Source of the DNA: a virus | Direction: 5' to 3' (one strand) | IMG/VR virus record: IMGVR_UViG_3300005663_000011 | Coordinates: 1 to 45,854 of that record | DNA length: 45,854 nt | Shown: piece by piece, positions 8,834 to 17,589 of the stretch | How the letters are laid out: every line of letters begins with the position of its first letter | Position numbering within the stretch: the first letter of the stretch is position 1 | Translations under genes and position numbers: made by a program | Notes under the pieces: generated by a model | The model's database searches: none | Told to the model about the DNA's origin: nothing | What the model saw: the letters and a program-made list of their open reading frames with translations, nothing else

Positions 8834-11800
8834 TTATCGTTTTTCTTCAACCTCGAATGATATTACTGTAGAAAGTGCAGTGAAGGGAACTGGGTCATCA
8901 GATACAATAGTTACGTAAGCATCTTCACTGAATCCGCCCTGGGCAAGTCTTTTGCTCTCATTAGTATCCTGTGAATCGGTACTATAAGTCGCCCCTAAAT
9001 CCTGTAAATATTCCGTACCACCATATTCCTGACCTGCGCTGCCAAGCAAAGAACGGATAAATCTTACCACAACAGAATGGATACGTTTTATTCTGGTCTG
9101 TAATGTTCCCTGTGGGCTTGGTGGAATAGCAAGACGCATTGTCCGAACCTTCATTTTGTAGGGAAGTCCGTACTGAACGACAGATGCGTTAGTGGCAACG
9201 CCACCTTTTTTCAAAGTAATTATACCAGTACTGGCATCAGCAGTTGCGTTATCAAATACTTCTCCATCAGCGAATACGGCTACAGTTTCACCTTTCAGAT
9301 GGGCGGCAGTTACGGTCGCTGTAGAAGTGGAATCATAAGTAAGTCCGGAATCAACAAAGAAAGCATCCTCTATATCATCGCCCCAGTTTCTTGGCTTGAA
9401 CTTTACAACGTGTCTTACTACGGAACTGTCTATCGTCCATTTAACAGAAGCCCAAACCTCATCTTCTGTAGAGCCGTGAATCACCGCTACGCTCTCAACG
9501 ATTCCAGTATTTGTTTCTACATCAGATGAGTTACCGAATATCTGCCTCGCCCAACCGGAAACTTCTTCTGCCGGTTCGTAGGTAAAGGTCGGCATTACGC
9601 CATCTGTTCTCGTAGTCCATATAATAGAATCGGGCACTCTTTGGACTGCCATATCAGTAGGGGCTGATTCAAATAAATCATAAGCCAAGAGGGTAGCATC
9701 ATCAACAACGAAGTTCTCTGTAATAGAATCGAACTGCATAGCTCCTAATTTCCTACCCTGTCTCTGGAAGAAGAAAATGGCATCGTTTAAGATTGCCGGT
9801 TGAATATCACCACTACCAAAAGAAGTCTGTGGGGTCGCCTTCCTATCTGATGGGGTTACCGGTTTGTCAGGGTCACTTGCGCCGAACCTGTATTCTTTAT
9901 TGGCTGCGCCTATAGCCATAACCTGTCGAGCGAACATCCACTGAATTTGGGAAACCTCGTTATCGTTTAACGGGAAGATAAGTGCATCATCGGCAAGGCC
10001 AATATTGGAAAATTCCATATTCTCATATAGACCACTCTTGGAACTCCAAATAGTATCTGGATTATTTGCAGAAGAAGCCCACCATAGTCTATCTTCAAAG
10101 AATGTAACTGTTCGTGGATAACCCCTGAAATCAGACCAAGCCCCTTCTGCCCACATAGAAGTTACTTCGGTTACATTGGTATTAGATTGAATATGCAAAT
10201 CCGTTATAGCAATCACAGTTACGGTGTCGGAATCTGTAAATGCCGTTACCTGAACAATTCCCCTATGGATTTGGTCTTTGGCAGTGAACGTGCCCTTCAT
10301 TGTGTTTACAGAAAAAGTAAAAGCATAAAAAACATCATCTTCATCTTCTGTTGCAGAAAAAGAAGTAGCAGATGAAAAAGGTCTAAATTCCTGCCATTCT
10401 CCATTACCAGCCTTGCGCCACAATTTGCCGCTATCGGTTCCAGCCACAAATTTGCTAATATCAAATATATAATCGCCCTTGGTTTTTATAGCATTAGCTA
10501 TATTGGTTGGTGCTGCATTTGTACTATTATCTTGAGTAGAGGTTGTGTTGTCATCCCTGGTCTGCTTTAAGAGCCATAAAGAACCGACGTGGTTCGTATT
10601 GAATGGTGCATTATCTGAACCAGCGTCTCGGTCATTGGCTTCTAATACACCCGTCCTGCCGGAGTCGATATAATTAGCGGTATAACCAACAGTAGCAACA
10701 TCCCCGTTTTGGAAATCCTGTCTACTACCGCCTATAAGGGCGACAACCGTTACTGTAGTACCATTATTATCAGTTACAACACCTTCTGCGCCGGTTGTGG
10801 TATTATGTATAGTATGTCCTATAAATGCGTCTACTGTCCACGATTCACCCGAATCAGTAAAGACCGTAGAAGATGTCCCCCCATCCTGTGTTCCTGTCAT
10901 TGCTTCTGTGGCCGTACCGGTAAATTGTAAAATAGCATCATCGTCTACGTTCTCGATAAGGAACGGCCCACCCGTGAATGATACATTTGCTATTGTCCAA
11001 TTGGTATCAGCCAGTCTTGAAAGTTTCTGAGGATGGTGGTCTTTGTGAGCAATGTACATTACATCGGCGGATTGGGTAGTATGGACTTGGAATGCTTCGA
11101 TAGAAGTGTAAGGAGAAACTATTGAATAAATCGAAATAGCAGAAAAAAGAGCATTAGCTTCTGACGAAGAAAGTTCATCGGAAAACATAGCCACGTTATC
11201 TATTTTGTCTTGAAAATTAAAACCAACTGCGCCTGAACTAAAACTTGCTCCGATATAAACGTCTGTATCAGTTGCAGTCATAGCTACATAAGTGCCCGTT
11301 TCCGCTCTTACGTCATTATCGAGTGAACCATCGAGATAAAGATTCAACCCTGTCTCACTGCTTGAGCCGTCGTAAGTAACTACAACAAAATGCCAACCCT
11401 TATCTGCGAAAGTAAGTACAGTGGCGGACACTCCAAGAGCAGCAGTGCTATCATCGTGATAAAGTGCAAAAGTTAAAATATTGTTCGCATTTATCGTTAA
11501 AAGCCATTCCCTTTTACTGCTCGCAACCAGACCGTCTTTAGAAATAATCATCTGGTCGCCGGTAACGCCGTCGTAATAAAACCACGCAGCAATACTAAAG
11601 GCACTGTCAGTAGAACCATTGCCAAAACTAAGAGTGGCAGCGTCATCAACTTTTACGGATTCAGTGCCATTAAAACCAAAAGCGCCGGTTCCTACCTGGC
11701 CAATTGTATGCAAAGCGCTGGTATTAACCGTTGCCGTACCGTCGTGAGTATTTCCGTCATCGTCAAGAACAGTAGTATTGGAAGCATTGTCATTTAACTT

Positions 11801-12133
11801 CCAATGGGCTATGATATTATCCAAAGCGGACAAATCCTCTGTCCCCGCCGAAGAGACTATTGCGCCGTCTTTGTAAAATCTCAAAAGTACATTACTAAAT
11901 TCTAAAACCAAAGAATCGTCTACCGAGAACTCGAACGGGAGAAGATTGAGTTTATTAGGCCCAGTAGCTATATATTCTGTACCGGTACGTTTTACAAACC
12001 CGCCGTGGGGCAGAACGGTGGCATTAATCATTACAGATGCGCCGTTGTGATATTTGTTTATATCAGGACGGCCATCTATATAACCAGAGAGTTCGCCGGA
12101 ATTATATGATGTTTTAAGGACTTTTTGTGGCAT
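8834..12133 (-). CDS. Tail nozzle / tubular protein B-like, with LamG insert
   Basis: 1,099 aa. The N-terminus (SYNSGELSGYIDGRPDINKY, then LPHGGFVKRTGTEY) is the characteristic opening of podoviral tail nozzle (T7 gp12/P22 gp10-type) proteins. From about residue 105 to 335 it is interrupted by a LamG/concanavalin-like domain: AHWKLNDNAS, AFSIAAWFYYDG, WHFVVVTYDGSS, LNLYLDGSLDN and VAMFSDELSSSEANALF. The nozzle sequence resumes with IEAFQVHTTQSADVMYIAH and continues through W-rich propeller-like segments (GYPRTVTFFEDRLWWASS). It forms the distal tail tube; the LamG insert may bind host surface sugars. It follows two beta-rich genes and shares one base with the start of translation coupling (stop of one gene at the ATG of the next). 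Confidence 0.85.
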   Translation of the reverse strand: MPQKVLKTSYNSGELSGYIDGRPDINKYHNGASVMINATVLPHGGFVKRTGTEYIATGPNKLNLLPFEFSVDDSLVLEFSNVLLRFYKDGAIVSSAGTEDLSALDNIIAHWKLNDNASNTTVLDDDGNTHDGTATVNTSALHTIGQVGTGAFGFNGTESVKVDDAATLSFGNGSTDSAFSIAAWFYYDGVTGDQMIISKDGLVASSKREWLLTINANNILTFALYHDDSTAALGVSATVLTFADKGWHFVVVTYDGSSSETGLNLYLDGSLDNDVRAETGTYVAMTATDTDVYIGASFSSGAVGFNFQDKIDNVAMFSDELSSSEANALFSAISIYSIVSPYTSIEAFQVHTTQSADVMYIAHKDHHPQKLSRLADTNWTIANVSFTGGPFLIENVDDDAILQFTGTATEAMTGTQDGGTSSTVFTDSGESWTVDAFIGHTIHNTTTGAEGVVTDNNGTTVTVVALIGGSRQDFQNGDVATVGYTANYIDSGRTGVLEANDRDAGSDNAPFNTNHVGSLWLLKQTRDDNTTSTQDNSTNAAPTNIANAIKTKGDYIFDISKFVAGTDSGKLWRKAGNGEWQEFRPFSSATSFSATEDEDDVFYAFTFSVNTMKGTFTAKDQIHRGIVQVTAFTDSDTVTVIAITDLHIQSNTNVTEVTSMWAEGAWSDFRGYPRTVTFFEDRLWWASSANNPDTIWSSKSGLYENMEFSNIGLADDALIFPLNDNEVSQIQWMFARQVMAIGAANKEYRFGASDPDKPVTPSDRKATPQTSFGSGDIQPAILNDAIFFFQRQGRKLGAMQFDSITENFVVDDATLLAYDLFESAPTDMAVQRVPDSIIWTTRTDGVMPTFTYEPAEEVSGWARQIFGNSSDVETNTGIVESVAVIHGSTEDEVWASVKWTIDSSVVRHVVKFKPRNWGDDIEDAFFVDSGLTYDSTSTATVTAAHLKGETVAVFADGEVFDNATADASTGIITLKKGGVATNASVVQYGLPYKMKVRTMRLAIPPSPQGTLQTRIKRIHSVVVRFIRSLLGSAGQEYGGTEYLQDLGATYSTDSQDTNESKRLAQGGFSEDAYVTIVSDDPVPFTALSTVISFEVEEKR

Positions 12134-12690
12134 TATTCAGTATACCATCTGTAATAGGCCGTGCAAATTGTTCCCGTAGAACCTGCACCAGTAAAAAGTC
12201 CTTCCCAGAATCTCTTACCTAAAACTGGTACAATAACGCTCGCAACATTGTCTGTGCTATGGTTATTAATACTTACTTTGTTTGCAGTAAGACCCCTGCC
12301 GTCAGTAGTAGCAGTTATGGAATCGACCCAAAGCAATGTATCTGCAGAAGCAACAACTTCGGCCTTGCCTGCAATAAGAGCTAATTTAGCAACGAACTCT
12401 CTTGGCCCAGTCTCACCCATCGAGGTATATAATTCAAAATCAGCAGTTTTGCCATCAGCGTCGGTAGTGAATGATATGGTAAATATAAACTCTAATTTAA
12501 CTGCATCTAAATTTAAGCCAGCACCAGCAATTGCATACAAATCAGTCGCATCTGCACCGGCATCATCACTGCCCCATATACCAGTACCCTGTTTGGCAGC
12601 ATTGGCAATGTAAGTTGTGTCTGGCGAACCGGCAACATCAGTAATCTGGTAGAACTGTTCCCAGCCGGATGATTTCCTTCTTATAGCCAT
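12133..12690 (-). CDS. Beta-rich virion-region protein, unknown
   Basis: 185 aa, ATG at 12690 with AGGAG just upstream. It is rich in Ala, Thr, Gly and Asp with few charged helices, and predicted mostly beta. It contains SGWEQFYQITDVAGSPDT near the start and KRFWEGLFTGAGST near the end. The sequence pattern resembles small tail or head accessory proteins found beside the nozzle gene. Its stop touches the ATG of the nozzle gene, which argues for coupled translation. No family was recognised. Confidence 0.6.
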   Translation of the reverse strand: MAIRRKSSGWEQFYQITDVAGSPDTTYIANAAKQGTGIWGSDDAGADATDLYAIAGAGLNLDAVKLEFIFTISFTTDADGKTADFELYTSMGETGPREFVAKLALIAGKAEVVASADTLLWVDSITATTDGRGLTANKVSINNHSTDNVASVIVPVLGKRFWEGLFTGAGSTGTICTAYYRWYTE

Positions 12691-12699
12691 TATAATCTC

Positions 12700-13203
12700 C
12701 TAAAAGTGTCTTGCATAAATCCTTATATCTGTTGTGGTTGTAAGTGATATAACGTAAAACTTAATGAACCTATACCCTATAGCGTCAAATGCGAATTTGG
12801 CAGGACGTGAATTGCCACTATCAGCTACTAAAGTACTACAAGCTGCTAAATGTATTGGAGCAGTACCACCAAGAACCATTGTATCGGCTATACGCCAATC
12901 TCCTGTCTCTACAACTGAACCAATAGTAACAGCAAGAGAAGCTATCTGTTCTATCGGGCCGCCTTCAGAAGCACCTGCTACTATTACAGTTGCACTACCA
13001 GCAGGTTGTCCAGTGATTAGAATTTCCAATCTATACGCTTGTGTTTCTGTGCCTTTGCCACCGTTTGAAGGCAAAAGCAAGTTCATATCACCGGAAACAG
13101 TGGTAAAGGGAAATGATGTCGGGAAGGTGTCCGTAGCGCTGCCGGTTACAGAGTCAACTATATTATAACTGTCTACCACGGTCTGTTCGGCATTACCATA
13201 CAT
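12700..13203 (-). CDS. Beta-rich virion-region protein, unknown
   Basis: 167 aa, ATG at 13203, overlapping the tail adaptor by 11 bp. It is beta-rich and Thr/Ala/Gly-rich, with TETQAYRLEILITGQPAGSATVIVAGASEGG-type strands split over residues 55-85. It has about the same size and composition as the 185-aa neighbour, so the two could be distant paralogues forming a tail or capsid decoration. No family was recognised. Confidence 0.55.
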   Translation of the reverse strand: MYGNAEQTVVDSYNIVDSVTGSATDTFPTSFPFTTVSGDMNLLLPSNGGKGTETQAYRLEILITGQPAGSATVIVAGASEGGPIEQIASLAVTIGSVVETGDWRIADTMVLGGTAPIHLAACSTLVADSGNSRPAKFAFDAIGYRFIKFYVISLTTTTDIRIYARHF

Positions 13204-14158
13204 TTACTGTCCCCGTCTGTCTTGACCGAATCCATTCGGAATTAAAGATGGGTTTGGGTGTTCCCTGTGCGCCATCTATTGACCTCGCCTTTGGCATTGT
13301 GAGTCTTTCAAATTCGTTTATTAAATCTACCTTACCTTTGGTATCATTGGTAAGTCCGGTGATAATCTTGATAGCAAGTTTCATTGCTATGGCTTGTTTT
13401 AGCTTGGAACCCCATTTAGTAATATCTGTAAGTTGAGTGACGTAAGCTGTAAAGACTATTCTGTGGTCTATCTTGTCACCTGCCGCAGAGATGTTCCCTG
13501 CCAATATATCAACTCTCTGTTGGGCGGCGGTATTAGTGCCGGAGGTATCAGATGTATGTGTAACTAATACTTCGTAGGAAACTGTACTACCCTCTCCCCT
13601 TGAAACCAAATTGCCAGAAGTAACGTCATTAGAGACTGTATCAGAAGTGTGATTAACTAATACCTCATAAACTATAGTCCCGCTTTTGACATATTCTCCG
13701 TCTTTGTATACAGTTGCAGTAACCCACGCCTGAGGTGTGATTGAGACAAATTCGCCGTCTATGTATTCTATTCCAGAATCCCACGTCTGCGGTGTTTCTC
13801 CGGCATTAGAAAGAATGTATTCGCCCTCAACTTCCCAGGCGTTTATACCCTGTGATTTATTCCTCTGGTCAGAACCGAGACTATCATCAACAGAAACGAT
13901 TCTAAGAGCGGCAGAGGGCTTTGAATATCTTCTGTCATATCCGAATACTGGGTCGGTAGCATCTTGGAGTATAATGACCCTTACCATCGCCTCATTCCAA
14001 AGATGAGATTTTAACACTTCATCTCTTGCTTGGTCATAGTATCGAATACATAAAAGGTTCTGCTTCAACGCTCTTGAGGCAGTAGTATCTTCTACTTGAT
14101 ACTCCCCAACATAACCCAAAGCCAGATTGTGAATCACTTCCTGTGTCGAAAGCGCCAT
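13193..14158 (-). CDS. Tail adaptor (tail tubular protein A / gp11-like) with carbohydrate-binding-like insert
   Basis: 321 aa. The N-terminal part (EVIHNLALGYVGEY, DQARDEVLKSHLWNEA) and the C-terminal part (WGSKLKQAIAMKLAIKIITGL) match the gp11-type adaptor that links the portal to the nozzle. T7 gp11 is about 196 aa, and the excess here lies at about residues 125-210. That insert has W-x-Y-x-DGEYV and two copies of YEVLVxHTSDT. The pattern resembles CBM5/12-like carbohydrate-binding repeats. The insert falls at the position where the core would read YILSNAG...P. The ATG at 14158 follows the glycosyltransferase gene across a stem-loop. Confidence 0.8.
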   Translation of the reverse strand: MALSTQEVIHNLALGYVGEYQVEDTTASRALKQNLLCIRYYDQARDEVLKSHLWNEAMVRVIILQDATDPVFGYDRRYSKPSAALRIVSVDDSLGSDQRNKSQGINAWEVEGEYILSNAGETPQTWDSGIEYIDGEFVSITPQAWVTATVYKDGEYVKSGTIVYEVLVNHTSDTVSNDVTSGNLVSRGEGSTVSYEVLVTHTSDTSGTNTAAQQRVDILAGNISAAGDKIDHRIVFTAYVTQLTDITKWGSKLKQAIAMKLAIKIITGLTNDTKGKVDLINEFERLTMPKARSIDGAQGTPKPIFNSEWIRSRQTGTVNVW

Positions 14159-14180
14159 TTTATTACCTTTCTAAAAGGAT

Positions 14181-14206
14181 GGGCAGGGGACAGTTGTCCC
14201 CTACCC
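14181..14206 (-). other. Stem-loop over the glycosyltransferase stop codon
   Basis: An 8-bp perfect inverted repeat (AGGGGACA / TGTCCCCT, 2-nt spacer) is extended by GGG/CCC after one mismatch. The glycosyltransferase stop codon (14201-14203) is inside it. There is no U-tract on the late strand, so it is more likely an mRNA-processing or stability structure than a terminator. Confidence 0.55.
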
Positions 14207-14881
14207 CAGAACGTGGACAGCGTTCCTATATGCACTTAATAAGTCCACGGAATTGTAATGTTTGCAAATTTCTTTCGGGTCACAAATTATCTTGTAGCCC
14301 TTCTCGGTCACTTTATCGAAAAAGTACATATCTTCCATAGACTTGATAGCATTCCCATTGTTTTCCCATTTTGGTTGGTATATCATCTTAAAATAAGGCC
14401 AACCTATATCTTCCAAAACTTCCCTTCTGACAAGAAGACAACCCGCACCGGCAGAACGTGTTTCAAACGACTCTTTCGGTAAGGGTTCAGACATTAACAG
14501 TAGGTTCCTGTCCATATCAGTAACCGACCATTTGAAACCGTGATTGAGAAGAAACAAAGGATATACCCCCACACATACGTCAGCGTCAAGGGCAAGAAGA
14601 TTTTCAAGACAAAGCTGTTGAGGAACCACATCGGTGTCAATAAAATATACGTGCGTCCACTCGTCGGCTTTGACGTTATGGGTATGGTCTTCGATTAACG
14701 TATTGCGTGACATCTCTGGGCTTATCGTGCTTGTATATCCCCATTGTGTGAATCTCTGGTTAGCCACGTAAGAACAATAAACTGCTGTTTCGCCGTGAAT
14801 CCTTGAATCCTTGTGCATGGGAGTTGCAAGGAAAATTCTTGGTATTACAACTGGTTCTAATTTAGAATAGGGTCTGTCCAC
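14201..14881 (-). CDS. Glycosyltransferase, GT-A type, in the structural operon
   Basis: 226 aa. The pattern IFLATPMH near the N-terminus, a nucleotide-sugar-binding region and THVYFIDTDVVP supply the DxD metal motif (DTD) of GT-A family enzymes. ADVCVGVYPLF and GAGCLLVRREVLEDIG further on are typical of the acceptor half. It would transfer a sugar from a nucleotide sugar to a protein or glycan. It sits between the accessory capsid gene and the tail adaptor, so modification of a virion protein is plausible; changing host surface glycans is the alternative. Start at 14881 is preceded by AAGGAG. The fold is confident, the substrate unknown. Confidence 0.75.
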   Translation of the reverse strand: MDRPYSKLEPVVIPRIFLATPMHKDSRIHGETAVYCSYVANQRFTQWGYTSTISPEMSRNTLIEDHTHNVKADEWTHVYFIDTDVVPQQLCLENLLALDADVCVGVYPLFLLNHGFKWSVTDMDRNLLLMSEPLPKESFETRSAGAGCLLVRREVLEDIGWPYFKMIYQPKWENNGNAIKSMEDMYFFDKVTEKGYKIICDPKEICKHYNSVDLLSAYRNAVHVLG

Positions 14882-14892
14882 GTTCTATCTCC

Positions 14893-15387
14893 TTAGCTAA
14901 TCTGGCCTGCAATTGTGTAGAAAATCATTACCGCAAAACCTTCGGCGGTAGTCCAGTCTATGGCAGCAGACGTAAGAAATACATCCACATCAGCCTCTAA
15001 CGGGTCTAACGTATTGGTATAAGTCGTACCGTCTGGTTTGGGAATAACAAGTTGCGGCGTTGTTGAATTAAGCGCCGAAATATCACCAAACAAATCGGTA
15101 TCGCCTGTGATACCAAGCGTACCCGTTGTCGCACCAGCTGTTGCATCGGGTGCGTCAAAAGTGGCCGTTGCAATAGGCCATACAATTGAATACAACACCA
15201 CAGCATTCTTAGGTAACTTGCCAACATGATGTGTAGAGGCAAGAGTAAGACCCGTTGCAGTTAATGCGGTGCTTCTATCGATGGAACAATACACGTGACC
15301 GCCAGCAACAGCGGCACGTGGGAATGTACCCACGAGAGGAGCATTTTGTAAAGCGTAAACAGTACCTTCATAGGTTCCAGTAGACAT
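14893..15387 (-). CDS. Accessory capsid/decoration protein candidate
   Basis: 164 aa, lying 12 bp after the capsid gene, with an AAAGGAG site. It is Thr/Ala/Gly/Asp-rich, almost free of charged helices, and predicted all-beta. It contains HHVGKLPKNAVVLYSIVWP and a C-terminal EGFAVMIFYTIAG strand. Proteins of this size and pattern directly downstream of the major capsid gene often decorate or cement the head. That assignment is from position only. Confidence 0.55.
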   Translation of the reverse strand: MSTGTYEGTVYALQNAPLVGTFPRAAVAGGHVYCSIDRSTALTATGLTLASTHHVGKLPKNAVVLYSIVWPIATATFDAPDATAGATTGTLGITGDTDLFGDISALNSTTPQLVIPKPDGTTYTNTLDPLEADVDVFLTSAAIDWTTAEGFAVMIFYTIAGQIS

Positions 15388-15399
15388 AATCTATCTCCT

Positions 15400-16365
15400 T
15401 TAGATACATTCGATTTTAATAATCTTGTCTTCATCCATTCGGATTGAATTCATACCGACACGTGCGGAAATTTGCCAAATCTGCGGTCTTGGAAGCCAGT
15501 CAACGTTAAAAATAGGTGACTGATGGCGGGCAAACAGCATTCCTTCTTTTGTCCAAACAGGAATCTCAAAGACATTGGTGTCTCCATCTACGTCATTTGT
15601 CGAACCTATAGTGAGTTGGTTGGTAACTACGAACCTGAAACCCATATACTCATTGACAACACCGGCCACTAAAGACCTTATAATATTGGTGTCAATGGAT
15701 TGGGTCTCGGCCTCACGTAAAAGGTCAGACATCTGTTTGGGGGCACAGGCAATGTAAAACATATCATCAGGGTCGTTATTGAGTTCAATCAAAGCCTGAC
15801 GGGCTAAGATTAACTTCTCAATAGTAAGACCGGCTGATACGCCACCAGCGGTGAAATCAGACTGGACATCGTGTGCAAGAGTCCTGCCTGCGGCTGAAGT
15901 AGAAGTGGTGTACAAAGCGTCCTGAAGTACATAAGTATCTGTACCTGGATTCTTACCACCATCTACGTTAGCGAAGAATGCGCCTGTGATGACTTCATTC
16001 TCTTTTCTGATTATACCTTTTGCGAGAGCTTGGATATAATCGCCAGTGGGGTCGGTGTGGAGGGCAATGTCATCTTCTTTATCAACAAAGACGGCCTTGC
16101 GATACCAGATAGGTGAAATCCACCTACGGTTGTGGGTAATATCCTCAACGGGAATATCCTCAAATCTGGTCTGTTTCTGGGTCATTTCGATAGTGCCGAG
16201 GAAGTCGTAAGACTCATTCTCGCCTTCTATTCGCTCTTCCCGTAAAAGACCTTGATATTGAGGTTTCTTCTCTTGAAGGACGTGTTCGTAACCAGCGGTA
16301 TACGAATTGAAAAAAGCTTCCGTGTAACCGGTGGTTGAATTGGTGTTTGTATTACGTGTGGTCAT
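15400..16365 (-). CDS. Major capsid protein
   Basis: 321 aa from the ATG at 16365, chosen because AGGAGG lies 8 bp upstream; the upstream ATG at 16392 has no ribosome site. It contains RFEDIPVEDITHNRRWISP, DKEDDIALHTDPTGDYIQA and the helix LAKGIIRKENEVITGAFF. These match the pattern of the Phage_capsid_2 type of HK97-fold capsid protein, in which the long spine helix follows a D-P-T-x-x-Y motif. The order scaffold, capsid, accessory protein supports the call. The strong ribosome site and a structured upstream region fit high expression. Confidence 0.85.
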   Translation of the reverse strand: MTTRNTNTNSTTGYTEAFFNSYTAGYEHVLQEKKPQYQGLLREERIEGENESYDFLGTIEMTQKQTRFEDIPVEDITHNRRWISPIWYRKAVFVDKEDDIALHTDPTGDYIQALAKGIIRKENEVITGAFFANVDGGKNPGTDTYVLQDALYTTSTSAAGRTLAHDVQSDFTAGGVSAGLTIEKLILARQALIELNNDPDDMFYIACAPKQMSDLLREAETQSIDTNIIRSLVAGVVNEYMGFRFVVTNQLTIGSTNDVDGDTNVFEIPVWTKEGMLFARHQSPIFNVDWLPRPQIWQISARVGMNSIRMDEDKIIKIECI

Positions 16366-16442
16366 AAAACACCTCCTAACCAAAATTAACAATAGTTTAC
16401 GCTCAGGTTGTCTCGGTTAAGAGGCCATCACTACTGGATTTA

Positions 16443-16498
16443 CGTCCAGCGGACGGATAGGTTACTATCATTTGTGGGGCTTATGCTTATCCACAAAT
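16443..16498 (-). other. Paired stem-loops between scaffold and capsid genes
   Basis: Two perfect hairpins lie in the 137-bp gap. One is CGTCC-AGC-GGACG (16443-16455); the other is ATTTGTGG / CCACAAAT with a 13-nt loop (16470-16498). No U-tract follows on the late strand. They could stabilise the capsid mRNA 5' end or mark a processing site. Confidence 0.5.
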
Positions 16499-16502
16499 CT
16501 AT

Positions 16503-17345
16503 TTATGCACGGGGGGCAGAGCCTTGTCCCGCATTGGCCACAATCATATTGAGTTCCATAAATCGAGCCATACAAGCTTTATGCTCAGGATTAAACTTTT
16601 CTAAAAAGGCTTTACTTGTTTTTATTTCGCTGAGTTCTTCCAAAGGTGTTTTTGTTGCTGCGGGTGGTGTCGAAGGAGTGATTATATCTTCTGCATCACT
16701 GCTGTTAATAGTAATCAACATATTTACTATTTCAGGTTCTTTGTCAATGTTAAGTTTTCTGAAAAACTCTAATACGCCAAGCTTCTGTGCAGTTGCCTCG
16801 ATACCCCTAAAAGTTGAATCGTAATTAGCTTCACCCCATTTGTTTTTCATCGCCAGAATATTTTCTTGTTCACGTTCTCTGGTTTGAACATTATAAGCTT
16901 CGGTTTGCGCAGCAACGGCATCTAATTGAAACCTTACCGTTTCCTCAAACTCTTTTTGACTCCATCGTCTTTGATTGGCATATTCCTTGAACTGACCAAT
17001 CAATTCGTCCCCAATTGAAACATCGCCGTCATAGGTAAATTCATATTTATCCGCCGACCCAACCCATCCAAGTTGTGTGCGGATTTTGTCCCACCCCTCA
17101 ACATCTTCAGCTTCAGGGATGACTAAATGTTCACCAGCGCCCTTGAACTTTTCCAGTTCACCGTAGCCGTCAACAATTTGATTGATGTTAGTCCATTTCT
17201 TTTTTTCCATCAATGTTCGTATGTTTTCCGGCGCACTGTCCCTTATTTCTCCATCGGCACTCATCCATCCTGATGGTTCCGTAGGCGGGGCGGGAGTTTG
17301 TGCTGGCTTAGTAGGTTCCGTGTCCACGTTCAATATATCAGGCAT
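16503..17345 (-). CDS. Scaffolding protein
   Basis: 280 aa, acidic and helical. The N-terminus is Pro/Thr-rich, followed by SGWMSADGEIRDSAPENIRTLMEKKKW, a pattern common in podoviral scaffolds. Next come INQIVDGYGELEKFKGAGEH and a long Glu/Gln coiled-coil middle. It lies directly upstream of the major capsid gene, as scaffolds do. It would assist procapsid assembly and then leave the head. Its ATG at 17345 overlaps the Bbp19-like gene by 8 bp. Confidence 0.8.
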   Translation of the reverse strand: MPDILNVDTEPTKPAQTPAPPTEPSGWMSADGEIRDSAPENIRTLMEKKKWTNINQIVDGYGELEKFKGAGEHLVIPEAEDVEGWDKIRTQLGWVGSADKYEFTYDGDVSIGDELIGQFKEYANQRRWSQKEFEETVRFQLDAVAAQTEAYNVQTREREQENILAMKNKWGEANYDSTFRGIEATAQKLGVLEFFRKLNIDKEPEIVNMLITINSSDAEDIITPSTPPAATKTPLEELSEIKTSKAFLEKFNPEHKACMARFMELNMIVANAGQGSAPRA

Positions 17346-17589
17346 CTTTGTTCTCCTTAACTTTTATCATTCCGATTATTCGTAAATATACTCTTCGTTT
17401 GCCTTCATTGAAAAATGTCTGGTAGGCATTTGGGTCTCGCTCACTAACACTTGTATTTAGAAAACCACAAACTTTTTCCAAGTCATCTTTAACTATTTTC
17501 CCATCGTCAGTCTTAAATAACCTACCGTATGCGTTTTTTAGTTCGGTCTGTTTCTTTTCGTTTTCAATTCCTTGCTGTTCTGCGTCCAT
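17338..17589 (-). CDS. Bbp19-like small head-region protein
   Basis: 83 aa. The central part AYGRLFKTDDGKIVKDDLEKVCGF and the later FNEGKRRVYLRIIGMI match the pattern of the Bbp19 family from Bordetella phage BPP-1-like podoviruses, which sits between portal and scaffold genes as here. Function is not established. The gene overlaps both neighbours (1 bp with the portal stop, 8 bp with the scaffold start), indicating tight translational coupling. Confidence 0.75.
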   Translation of the reverse strand: MDAEQQGIENEKKQTELKNAYGRLFKTDDGKIVKDDLEKVCGFLNTSVSERDPNAYQTFFNEGKRRVYLRIIGMIKVKENKDA

